DNA of 6,747 nt, taken from NCBI GenBank assembly GCA_946537565.1, contig CAMNFW010000113.1:1-6747 (forward strand), read 5' to 3'. Shown here piece by piece: positions 1 to 5,704 of the stretch (its first letter is position 1; each line of letters starts with the position of its first letter). Both the position numbers and the translations under genes were made by a program. The DNA is from an uncultured Ruminococcus sp. GTDB taxonomy: Bacteria; Bacillota; Clostridia; Oscillospirales; Ruminococcaceae. The notes below the pieces were generated by a model. The model was given only the letters and a program-made list of their open reading frames with translations, was not told the DNA's origin and did not search any database.

Positions 1-986
1 ATATGCTCTGCAAAATAAATACCCAAAGACAAGGATACATCAATAGGTCTTACACTTCTTACAGAACAGGTCATTGAACCAGAGGTGTCAACAACAGCGA
101 TAGCGTTTTCGTTTCCGCCGTTTTTACCGAAATCGGGCAGACTGCGCCATGATGCGTCCAGCGCACGCTTATCATTAGCGCTGAGGAGTTTTTTATTAGA
201 AGCGTAATCATAGCAGGAACGGGTTATCTGGTAGGGATATAGAGTTTTAGCGTTAAGCTTAGATTTGCCGCTGATAACGTCATCAATATAGGACATATAT
301 CTTATTTTATCATTTCTGATGAAAGCCTTTTTGTATTTAAACATAGCACCGGAAGGCTGAGTGCTGTAATCGAAAGAATAGTCTTTATTTCTGAGGTCAT
401 TTTCGATTATACTGATTTTATTTCTGAGGGCAGAAAGAGTTTTTCTATATTCAGCCAGTGACAAACCAAGATAACCAGCAACTCTTTTTGCATAAGATCT
501 TGTAGTGCCGGACGAAGCGTTTACAGAGGGAAGCCATTTTCCGAGGAGTGAAACTTTCCCGCCGGATTCAAGCGCTTTCAGATCATCTTTAAGCTGGGCT
601 GATATTATATTCAAAGCCTCCTTTTCACACTGAGTACCCAACAATGCAAGAAGGTCATCAAATCTGCCATATTCTGGGATAAAGCGGATATTTCTTATCA
701 CGGCATCAGGAGCAAAATCAGCAGCTGCACGGATAGCGGTGCGGAAGAATCTGCGTTCACCGAGACCGCCTCTGATATCACGGGAATAGAAGATAATTTT
801 CATAGCCGTTGATTCGTCCTCAGCGAGAGCAAGGGTGACAGCAGATTCAATTTTCTGCTGTTTCAGACCTCTTGAAGCACCAGCTTTAAAGAAGAGGTCG
901 AGGCAATGATTTTCGGAGGAGCGGTTTGTTTTAGCGCCGTTGAGGGTATAAGAAGAGTTATCCTGATTTTTAAGAGCATTTAACAT
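1..986 (-). CDS. DUF2828 / vWA-domain protein, 5' part only (C-terminus beyond window)
   Basis: The minus frame is open from an ATG at 986 to the window edge: 328 codons and no stop. The start is supported by AAAGGA (999-994) seven bases upstream. The first ~110 residues match the DUF2828 pattern as I know it: SYTLNGAKT near the start, then NHCLDLFF (26-33), an alpha-helical stretch with MKIIFYSRDIRGGLGERRFF (62-81), and GRFDDLLALL (107-116). A basic helical middle follows. At residues 297-305 begins a von Willebrand A fold with the metal-binding MIDAS motif DTSGSM (300-305), then a helix ending at the edge. There is no signal peptide, so it is probably cytoplasmic. DUF2828 has no settled function; the layout (helical repeats plus C-terminal MIDAS vWA) resembles Ro60/TROVE RNA-binding proteins, and that link is inference. 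No clear promoter was found directly upstream; a perfect TATAAT at 1076-1071 lacks a good -35. Family call is fairly firm, function unknown. Confidence 0.85.
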   Translation of the reverse strand, partial: MLNALKNQDNSSYTLNGAKTNRSSENHCLDLFFKAGASRGLKQQKIESAVTLALAEDESTAMKIIFYSRDIRGGLGERRFFRTAIRAAADFAPDAVIRNIRFIPEYGRFDDLLALLGTQCEKEALNIISAQLKDDLKALESGGKVSLLGKWLPSVNASSGTTRSYAKRVAGYLGLSLAEYRKTLSALRNKISIIENDLRNKDYSFDYSTQPSGAMFKYKKAFIRNDKIRYMSYIDDVISGKSKLNAKTLYPYQITRSCYDYASNKKLLSANDKRALDASWRSLPDFGKNGGNENAIAVVDTSGSMTCSVRSVRPIDVSLSLGIYFAEH

Positions 987-1199
987 AGCATTATCCTTTC
1001 CATAAACAGGCAAGAGGCGAAATGGCTGACAATTTAAAATGTATAATACATAACATTTCAGGCAGGGGAATTATAGTTAAATGTTATAATTTGGCTATAA
1101 TAACAATAAACTCCGGAAACACGAATGCAGCGGTCAGGAGTTATGGATTATACATTATAAATTATTAACAATACTCACTTAAGAATTTTACGGACATTA
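987..1199. other. AT-rich intergenic stretch upstream of the DUF2828 gene
   Basis: No reading frame here looks coding. It is AT-rich and holds two inverted repeats. TAACATTT with its flanking base (1050-1058) pairs with AAATGTTAT (1079-1087), giving 9 bp around 20 bases. AACTCC (1109-1114) pairs with GGAGTT (1137-1142). Several TATAAT-like hexamers occur on both strands (plus 1042-1047, 1085-1090, 1096-1101; minus 1076-1071), none with a convincing -35 partner. The segment probably includes the leader of the DUF2828 gene and possibly a promoter for one strand or the other. Confidence 0.4.
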
Positions 1200-1204
1200 A
1201 GGGT

Positions 1205-1250
1205 GCCGGCAGAGGAGAGGAACTGCGTGACAAATTCCTCTCTGCACGGC
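1205..1250. repeat. Stem-loop, 15 paired bases with two bulges
   Basis: GCCG, GCAGAG and AGGAA on the left arm (1205-1222) pair with TTCCT, CTCTGC and CGGC on the right arm (1236-1250). A GAG bulge on the left and a single-base bulge on the right interrupt the stem; the loop is about 13 bases. All pairs are Watson-Crick, so this stem does not indicate strand. Confidence 0.65.
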
Positions 1251-1254
1251 TGAC

Positions 1255-1304
1255 AAAGCATCATAATAATTCATAACACATATAAGAATTGCTGTTGATG
1301 CTTT
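1255..1304. repeat. Stem-loop element A of the structured region
   Basis: AAAGCATCA (1255-1263) pairs perfectly with TGATGCTTT (1296-1304). An inner stem AATTC (1268-1272) pairs with GAATT (1286-1290), closing a 13-base loop with CATAA and CATATAA elements. The internal loop is asymmetric: TAAT on the left and GCTGT (1291-1295) on the right. Element C at 1510-1563 has the same plan with different stem bases. Confidence 0.7.
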
Positions 1305-1313
1305 TAGAAGGCG

Positions 1314-1340
1314 CTGGCGAAGGTGTCGAGCCTTTGCCGG
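1314..1340 (+). repeat. 10-bp hairpin with two G-U pairs if read on plus
   Basis: CTGGCGAAGG (1314-1323) pairs with CCTTTGCCGG (1331-1340) around a 7-base loop TGTCGAG. Read as plus-strand RNA, all ten positions pair, including two G-U wobbles. Read as minus-strand RNA, the same positions become A-C mismatches, although the loop CTCGACA then looks somewhat like a tRNA T-loop. Confidence 0.55.
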
Positions 1341-1412
1341 ACATTCAGCAGACAGTTCCTTCACTTCTATCTGCTCTCACCGTTTTTTTTCCAAAAAACC
1401 ATATACAGGCTT

Positions 1413-1503
1413 GCAGTCAGTTTAAACAAAGCACCACTTCAAACGGCGTCCTTTACTCCTGTTAAAAACCAATTTAACTGCTGTAGATGCTTTTAATGAC
1501 TGC
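1413..1503. repeat. Stem-loop element B, looser relative of A and C
   Basis: GCAGTCA (1413-1419) pairs with TGACTGC (1497-1503), then AAAGCA (1428-1433) with TGCTTT (1488-1493), then GTTAAA (1461-1466) with TTTAAC (1473-1478). The conserved GCTGT (1480-1484) again sits on the right side between inner and middle stems. The run from 1479 to 1494 closely matches 1290-1305 of element A. The left internal loop is unusually long (1434-1460) and could hold a further contact. Confidence 0.6.
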
Positions 1504-1509
1504 GAAAAC

Positions 1510-1563
1510 AAGGCGCATAAATTTTTTCATAAATCCATATAAAAAATTTGCTGTCAGCGCCTT
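1510..1563. repeat. Stem-loop element C
   Basis: AAGGCGC (1510-1516) pairs with GCGCCTT (1557-1563). The inner stem AAATTTTTT (1519-1527) pairs with AAAAAATTT (1541-1549) around a 13-base loop. GCTGT (1550-1554) lies unpaired on the right side, as in element A. Outer and inner arms differ from element A, yet both remain paired. A separate 7-bp hairpin, AAAGACA with TGTCTTT (1565-1582), follows immediately. Confidence 0.65.
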
Positions 1564-1754
1564 TAAAGACATTTCTGTCTTTGCATACCACACTCACTGC
1601 CAACCCTTATACTGAGGGAACTGCGGATCATTATACGAACATATGTCTCGGTGTGAGCTGGTATAGAGTGCCTGGTACAAATAAACCTATGGTACACAAG
1701 CATTAATTATGATTTTGCCCTTTGCTTGCATCACCCTCTTTTTGTTTCTCCGCT

Positions 1755-1788
1755 TGGTATGATATTAGTATACCACATAACTTCCCAA
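1755..1788 (-). promoter_or_regulatory. Candidate minus-strand promoter overlapped by a 21-bp palindrome
   Basis: On the minus strand TTGGGA (1788-1783) and TATCAT (1764-1759) sit 18 bases apart, acceptable as -35 and -10 boxes. The palindrome TGGTAT(9)ATACCA (1755-1775) covers the -10 region, as an operator would. Its form resembles operators bound by GntR-family regulators; that comparison is from general knowledge and no regulator is present here. A transcript from it would start near 1752 and read through the structured region toward the DUF2828 gene. Confidence 0.35.
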
Positions 1789-1819
1789 AAATCATATAAA
1801 AAAGTCTGCCTTCTTTCAC

Positions 1820-1880
1820 CTCACGTTTTTTTAACTCACGTTGCCGTTTTTTTGGCTCACGCTGCCGCTCGCTAAAGCTC
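1820..1880. repeat. Degenerate CTCACG repeat cluster
   Basis: CTCACG occurs at 1820, 1835 and 1856. The first copy is followed directly by a T-run, the second by TTGCCG and a seven-T run, the third by CTGCCG. A GCTCGCT direct repeat follows (1867-1873 and 1877-1883). Spacing of 15 and 21 is a multiple of three, so slippage of an ancient coding or repeat unit is possible. Confidence 0.5.
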
Positions 1881-2019
1881 GCTCACTCTTTTCGTGATTG
1901 GTAACATACGATCGCATACAGCACAAAATCTGCTCCGGCACTTTATGGTGCGACTTTTTCTGTAATTCGATTTTGGTTCAAGTTACTTGTTTAGCAACGG
2001 TGAATCAGTATCAGGTCTC

Positions 2020-2082
2020 TTTCACCGTCAGGCGATTTGTGTTCAGGCAGATTTCAACGTTAGGCGATTATGTTCAGGCGGC
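2020..2082. repeat. Two-copy tandem repeat, 32 and 31 bp
   Basis: Copy one (2020-2051) and copy two (2052-2082) share TTTCAnCGT, AGGCGATT and TGTTCAGGC with a few substitutions and one single-base indel. A possible third, more degraded partial copy lies just upstream around 2011-2019. The array ends eight bases before the ABC stop codon, in the 3' untranslated part of that operon. Confidence 0.65.
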
Positions 2083-2090
2083 ATACAGTG

Positions 2091-3977
2091 TCAGCTAAGT
2101 TCAAACATACCGGTATACAGCTGGTAATACTTACCTTTCTGAGCGATAAGCTGGTTATGGTTTCCACGCTCAATGATCTTGCCGTGTTCAAGCACCATGA
2201 TAGCCTGAGAATTGCGGACTGTTGAAAGTCTGTGGGCGATAACGAACACAGTTCTGCCCTCCATGAGACTGTCCATACCCTTTTCAATAAGAGCTTCTGT
2301 ACGGGTATCAATTGAGCTTGTTGCCTCGTCGAGGATAAGCACCGGCGGATCTGCAACGGCAGCTCTTGCGATTGCGAGGAGCTGACGCTGACCCTGCGAG
2401 AGATTTGCACCGTCAGCAGTAAGCATAGTATCGTAGCCGTTTTCGAGATGAATAATAAAATCATCGGCATTAGCCAGCTTAGCAGCAGCATAAACCTCCT
2501 CATCGGTAGCGTCCAGCTTACCGTAGCGGATATTTTCCATTACAGTGCCGGTAAACAGATGAGTGTCCTGCAAAACGATAGACTGGGAACGGCGAAGGTC
2601 ATTTTTCTTGATCTTATTGATATTAATACCGTCATAACGGATCTTGCCGTCAGGAACGTCATAGAAACGATTGATAAGATTAGTGATAGTCGTTTTACCA
2701 GCACCGGTAGAGCCGACGAAGGCGATTTTCTGTCCAGCCTTAGCATAGAGGCTGATTCCGTTGAGAACGATTTTTTCCGGCTCATAACCAAACATAACAT
2801 CGTCCAGTTCGACATTTCCTCTGACCTCAGTGTAAGTAATGCTGCCGTCAGCCTTATGGGGATGCTTCCATGCCCAGCGTCCGGTACGCTCCTTGCTTTC
2901 GGTGATATTTCCGTTTTCATCGATAATGGCATTTACAAGGGTAACATAGCCCTCATCAGCCTCTGGTTCTTCATCAATAACCTTAAATATTCTTTCAGCG
3001 CCTGCGAGGGCAGTCAGAACGGAGTTCATCTGCTGAGAGACCTGAGTTATCGGCTGGGAGAAAGTACGGGTAAACTGCAAATATGATACAACTGTACCAA
3101 TAGTCATTCCGCCGATACCTTTAACAGTCATGATACCGCCGATGATAGCAGTGACAGCGTAATGGAGGTACGAAAGATTATTCATTACCGGCATGAGGAT
3201 ATTTGCGAAGGTATTGGCATGAGTAGCAGCAGCGCAAAGCTCTTCATTAAGCTTTTCAAATTCAGCATTAGTGGTATCCTCATGGCAGAAGACCTTTACC
3301 ACCTTCTGACCCTCGATCATTTCCTCGATATAGCCGTTAGCTTTACCGAGAGCCTTCTGCTGGGCGATGAAGCCCTTGCTGCTGTGAGAACCGATGAATC
3401 CCACGATTCTGATTATTGCAAAAAACACAACGACAACGATTATAGTCAGCTGCCAGCTGTATATGAGCATTGCGGTAAATACACCGATAATAGTGATTGC
3501 AGAGCTTATGAACTGAGCGATACTATTGCTGAGCATTTCTCTGAGGGTATCCGTATCGTTAGTATAAAGGCTCATCAGCTCGCCGTGGGTATGCTTATCG
3601 AAATAGCGGATGGGCAGCATTTCCATTTTAGTGAAGAGGTCATTTCTGATACGCATAAGGGTAGTAGTTGAAACCTTGAGCATAACACGCTGATACATGA
3701 AAGTGCAAAGCGCACCCACAGCATAAATTGTTATCATTGCTATCAGTATAGTAACAAACTGTTTTTTATTCCAGGTACCTTTGAGAGCCTCTTCGATATT
3801 ATCAATAAGCGGCTTAAGCAGATAGTTTCCGGCAATTCCGGCAAGGGCGCTGAAAACAACACCTATCACTACCATTACAAAATGGAGCTTAAAGCCATAC
3901 ATATAGCTGAAAATACGCTTTATAGCAGCGCCAGCCTGAGCCGGCTTCTGGGAAGGTTTCTGTGATCTTGGCGGCAT
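2091..3977 (-). CDS. ABC exporter subunit 2 (LmrD/BmrD/TM288-like, canonical ATP motifs)
   Basis: A 628-residue half-transporter fusing a six-helix membrane domain (about 20-330) to a nucleotide-binding domain (about 385-628). Visible motifs: Walker A GSTGAGKT (422-429), Q-loop Gln470, variant signature LSQGQ (526-530), Walker B VLILDE with catalytic Glu551, and H-loop His582. It supplies the Walker and catalytic residues of the working ATP site; its non-standard signature faces the degenerate site of its partner. A ~55-residue hydrophilic insert (about 338-392, containing RTGRWAWKHP) links the two domains, longer than in most exporters. Its ATG overlaps the partner's stop by one base (TAATG), with AAAGGAG ten bases upstream, so translation is probably coupled. 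It should act in the cytoplasmic membrane as a heterodimer with the 3977-5704 product. Family members export drugs, peptides or lipids; the substrate cannot be read from sequence. The N-terminal 19 residues are basic and Gln/Pro-rich. Confidence 0.93.
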   Translation of the reverse strand: MPPRSQKPSQKPAQAGAAIKRIFSYMYGFKLHFVMVVIGVVFSALAGIAGNYLLKPLIDNIEEALKGTWNKKQFVTILIAMITIYAVGALCTFMYQRVMLKVSTTTLMRIRNDLFTKMEMLPIRYFDKHTHGELMSLYTNDTDTLREMLSNSIAQFISSAITIIGVFTAMLIYSWQLTIIVVVVFFAIIRIVGFIGSHSSKGFIAQQKALGKANGYIEEMIEGQKVVKVFCHEDTTNAEFEKLNEELCAAATHANTFANILMPVMNNLSYLHYAVTAIIGGIMTVKGIGGMTIGTVVSYLQFTRTFSQPITQVSQQMNSVLTALAGAERIFKVIDEEPEADEGYVTLVNAIIDENGNITESKERTGRWAWKHPHKADGSITYTEVRGNVELDDVMFGYEPEKIVLNGISLYAKAGQKIAFVGSTGAGKTTITNLINRFYDVPDGKIRYDGININKIKKNDLRRSQSIVLQDTHLFTGTVMENIRYGKLDATDEEVYAAAKLANADDFIIHLENGYDTMLTADGANLSQGQRQLLAIARAAVADPPVLILDEATSSIDTRTEALIEKGMDSLMEGRTVFVIAHRLSTVRNSQAIMVLEHGKIIERGNHNQLIAQKGKYYQLYTGMFELS

Positions 3978-3994
3978 TATTCATCAGCTCCTTT
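3977..3994 (-). promoter_or_regulatory. Coupled translation start (AAAGGAG and TAATG overlap)
   Basis: AAAGGAG (3994-3988) lies ten bases before the ATG at 3977. The A of that ATG is also the last base of the upstream gene's TAA stop. This suggests stop-start coupling, suited to making two half-transporters in equal amounts. Confidence 0.8.
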
Positions 3995-5704
3995 CTGTTG
4001 TGAGTCATATACCTCACGGTAGATCTCACATCGTCCGAGAAGCTCCTCATGATTGCCGATATCCACTATCCTGCCCTTATCCATAACGATTATGCGGTCA
4101 GCGTCCTGCACTGAGGATATACGCTGAGCGATGATAAAGGTAGTGGTATCACCCAGCTTCTGGCGGAAAGCCTGACGGATACTGCTGTCAGTAGCAGTAT
4201 CGACAGCGCTGGTGGAGTCATCAAGAATGATTATCTTAGGATTTTTGAGCAAAGCTCTTGCGATACAAAGTCTCTGCTTCTGACCGCCTGAGACATTCAC
4301 ACCGCCCTGTCCCAGATCGGTATCATAGCCGTCGGGGAAACTCATTATGAAATCATGGGCGCAGGCAGCCTTGCAAGCCTCGATTATTTCTTCGTCAGTA
4401 GCCTCAGCGTTTCCCCAGCGGAGGTTTTCACGGATAGTACCTGAGAACAGGACGTTCTTTTGCAGCACCATTGCCACCTGTGACCTCAGCTCATCGAGGT
4501 CATACTCCCTGACATCTGCACCGCCGACCAGCACCTGACCGGAAAGCACATCATAAAGTCTTGGAATAAGCTGAACCAGCGAGGTTTTAGACGAACCTGT
4601 ACCGCCGATAATACCGATAGTTTCACCGGAAGCTATTTTAAGGTTGATATCGGTGAGAGCAAGATTATTAGGATCGTTGAAATAGCTGAAGCTGACGTTT
4701 TTAAACTCAACTGAACCGTCCTTCACCTTAATATCTGCACCGGCTGGAGACTTTACTGCCGGCTCTTCTGTCAGCACCTCATAGATACGCTGAATTGAAG
4801 CACGGGAGATGATGAACATCATAAACATAAATGAGAGCATCATCAGTGACATAAGGATCTGGCTGACATAGGTTATGAAGCTGGAAAGCTCACCGGTTTC
4901 GATATTGCCTTTTACAGCCATATTTCCGCCGAACCAGAGAATTGAAACGATGCTTGCATACATAACCAGCTGCATTATAGGCATAGTCATGATGACGAGC
5001 TTTTCCGCATTGACCTGAGCAGCCCGGACGTTCTCGGTATTCTGGGTAAATTTTTTGATCTCATAGTCCTCACGGACGAACGCCTTGACAGTTCTGATAC
5101 CGATAAGATTTTCCTGAACTCTGCCGTTCATATTGTCATAGTTAGTGAGCATGAGTTTAAAGCGGGGGTGAGCCTTTGTCATTATAAGCACAAGAGAAAG
5201 TGCCAGCAACGGAAGCGCACAGACAAATACCATTGACAGCCTTGCGTTCATTTTCAGCGCAGCTATCATGGCACACACCAGCATTATAGGCGCACGGAAG
5301 GCAGTTCGTATAAACATCATGAAAGCGTTCTGGATATTTGTAACATCAGTGGTCAGACGGGTCGTAAGGGAAGCTGTCGAGAACTTATCCACGTTTGAGA
5401 AGGAAAAATCCTGAACCTTCCTGAACATCGCACCTCTGAGATTTTTCGCAAAGCCCATTGCAGCCACAGCACTAAGTCTGCCGGCTATTGCACCGAAGAA
5501 GAGGGACACCAGTGCCATTCCCACCAGCAGCAGTCCCATACCGGCTACATAGCTTATTTTTCCTGCCTTGATACCATTGTCGATAATTTTAGCCATAACC
5601 ATGGGGATAAGCACTTCCATTGCCACCTCGCCCACGATAGCCAGAGGCGAAAGAATCGCCTGCTTTTTATACTTGCCTACATACGACAGTATCTCTTTAT
5701 ACAT
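3977..5704 (-). CDS. ABC exporter subunit 1 (LmrC/BmrC/TM287-like, degenerate ATP motifs)
   Basis: A 575-residue half-transporter with a six-helix membrane domain (about 12-305) and a nucleotide-binding domain (about 330-575). Motifs, counted from the ATG at 5704: Walker A GGTGSSKT (367-374), where Ser replaces the usual last Gly; Q-loop Gln415; canonical signature VSGGQ (471-475); Walker B IIILDD (491-496), with Asp in place of catalytic Glu; and Gln527 in place of the H-loop His (IIAQR). The variant motifs define the degenerate site of a heterodimeric exporter, while its intact signature completes the partner's working site. These replacements are typical of this subfamily and do not mean the gene is broken. 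The start is set at ATG 5704 because AAAGGAG (5719-5713) is eight bases away; the in-frame TTG at 5710 would be only two bases from it. It is the first gene of the two-gene operon. Confidence 0.92.
   Translation of the reverse strand: MYKEILSYVGKYKKQAILSPLAIVGEVAMEVLIPMVMAKIIDNGIKAGKISYVAGMGLLLVGMALVSLFFGAIAGRLSAVAAMGFAKNLRGAMFRKVQDFSFSNVDKFSTASLTTRLTTDVTNIQNAFMMFIRTAFRAPIMLVCAMIAALKMNARLSMVFVCALPLLALSLVLIMTKAHPRFKLMLTNYDNMNGRVQENLIGIRTVKAFVREDYEIKKFTQNTENVRAAQVNAEKLVIMTMPIMQLVMYASIVSILWFGGNMAVKGNIETGELSSFITYVSQILMSLMMLSFMFMMFIISRASIQRIYEVLTEEPAVKSPAGADIKVKDGSVEFKNVSFSYFNDPNNLALTDINLKIASGETIGIIGGTGSSKTSLVQLIPRLYDVLSGQVLVGGADVREYDLDELRSQVAMVLQKNVLFSGTIRENLRWGNAEATDEEIIEACKAACAHDFIMSFPDGYDTDLGQGGVNVSGGQKQRLCIARALLKNPKIIILDDSTSAVDTATDSSIRQAFRQKLGDTTTFIIAQRISSVQDADRIIVMDKGRIVDIGNHEELLGRCEIYREVYDSQQKGADE

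Larger units (their letters stand above)
1200..1737. ncRNA. Candidate large structured noncoding RNA (~540 nt)
   Basis: The region has no credible protein frame but is packed with inverted repeats. In plus coordinates: 1205-1222/1235-1250; 1255-1263/1296-1304 with inner 1268-1272/1286-1290; 1314-1323/1331-1340; 1347-1352/1370-1375; 1382-1388/1393-1399; 1413-1419/1497-1503 with 1428-1433/1488-1493 and 1461-1466/1473-1478; 1510-1516/1557-1563 with 1519-1527/1541-1549; 1565-1571/1576-1582; 1585-1590 plus 1593-1597 with 1653-1657 plus 1659-1664; and 1697-1702/1723-1728. AGGGTG (1200-1205) can pair with CACCCT (1732-1737) and close the domain. Strand is undecided. G-U pairs in the 1314-1340 stem and CTTTTTGTTT right after the closing arm favour plus; a promoter candidate at 1759-1788 and the minus-strand neighbours favour minus. 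Size and host range fit the known large RNA classes ROOL, GOLLD or OLE, but I recognise no signature. The folding density is seen directly; existence as a transcript is inference. Confidence 0.5.
1738..2090. other. Intergenic stretch between structured region and ABC operon end
   Basis: No convincing gene. It contains the palindromic promoter candidate, a cluster of CTCACG repeats, an 8-bp inverted repeat (ACGGTGAA 1997-2004 with TTCACCGT 2021-2028) and a 31/32-base tandem repeat next to the ABC stop codon. A plus-strand frame at 1898-2098 has no ribosome binding site and a composition that does not look like protein. No standard hairpin-plus-T-tract terminator for the ABC operon was found on the minus strand. 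Confidence 0.5.

Noticed and set aside
1071..1099. Promoter for the DUF2828 gene (minus TATAAT at 1076-1071)
   Set aside because: The -10 box is perfect but the hexamer 17 bases upstream (TATAGC) matches the -35 consensus at only two positions, and the region is AT-rich enough for chance matches.
1382..1399. Eight-T run as a plus-strand intrinsic terminator
   Set aside because: The preceding stem (1347-1375) is seven bases away, and the T-run pairs with the A-run just after it (GTTTTTT with AAAAAAC), so it is better explained as a hairpin inside the structured region.
1255..1563. Spaced similar repeats read as a CRISPR array
   Set aside because: Only three degenerate copies, spacers of unequal length (about 130-160 and 50), each copy part of its own long stem-loop, and no cas gene in the window.
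1200..1737. tmRNA, RNase P, 6S, T-box or tRNA gene
   Set aside because: None of the signature stretches I would expect (tmRNA tag frame, RNase P GAGGAAAGTCC core, T-box AGGGTGGNACCGCG, tRNA GGTTCGANTCC arm) is present on either strand. A known large RNA class cannot be excluded by eye.
1703..1819. Minus-strand open frame of 38 codons from a GTG, Lys/Arg-rich then a short hydrophobic stretch
   Set aside because: No ribosome binding site near the GTG or the internal ATG, and it runs across the promoter palindrome and into the structured region. Kept only as a tblastn query.
1898..2098. Plus-strand open frame of 66 codons
   Set aside because: No ribosome binding site, Cys/Phe/Val-rich composition unlike a protein, overlaps the tandem repeat and runs into the ABC stop codon on the other strand.
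2448..3671. Plus-strand frames of 212 and 169 codons opposite the ABC gene
   Set aside because: They are antisense shadows of a clearly conserved ABC exporter gene and show no start signals or recognisable domains.
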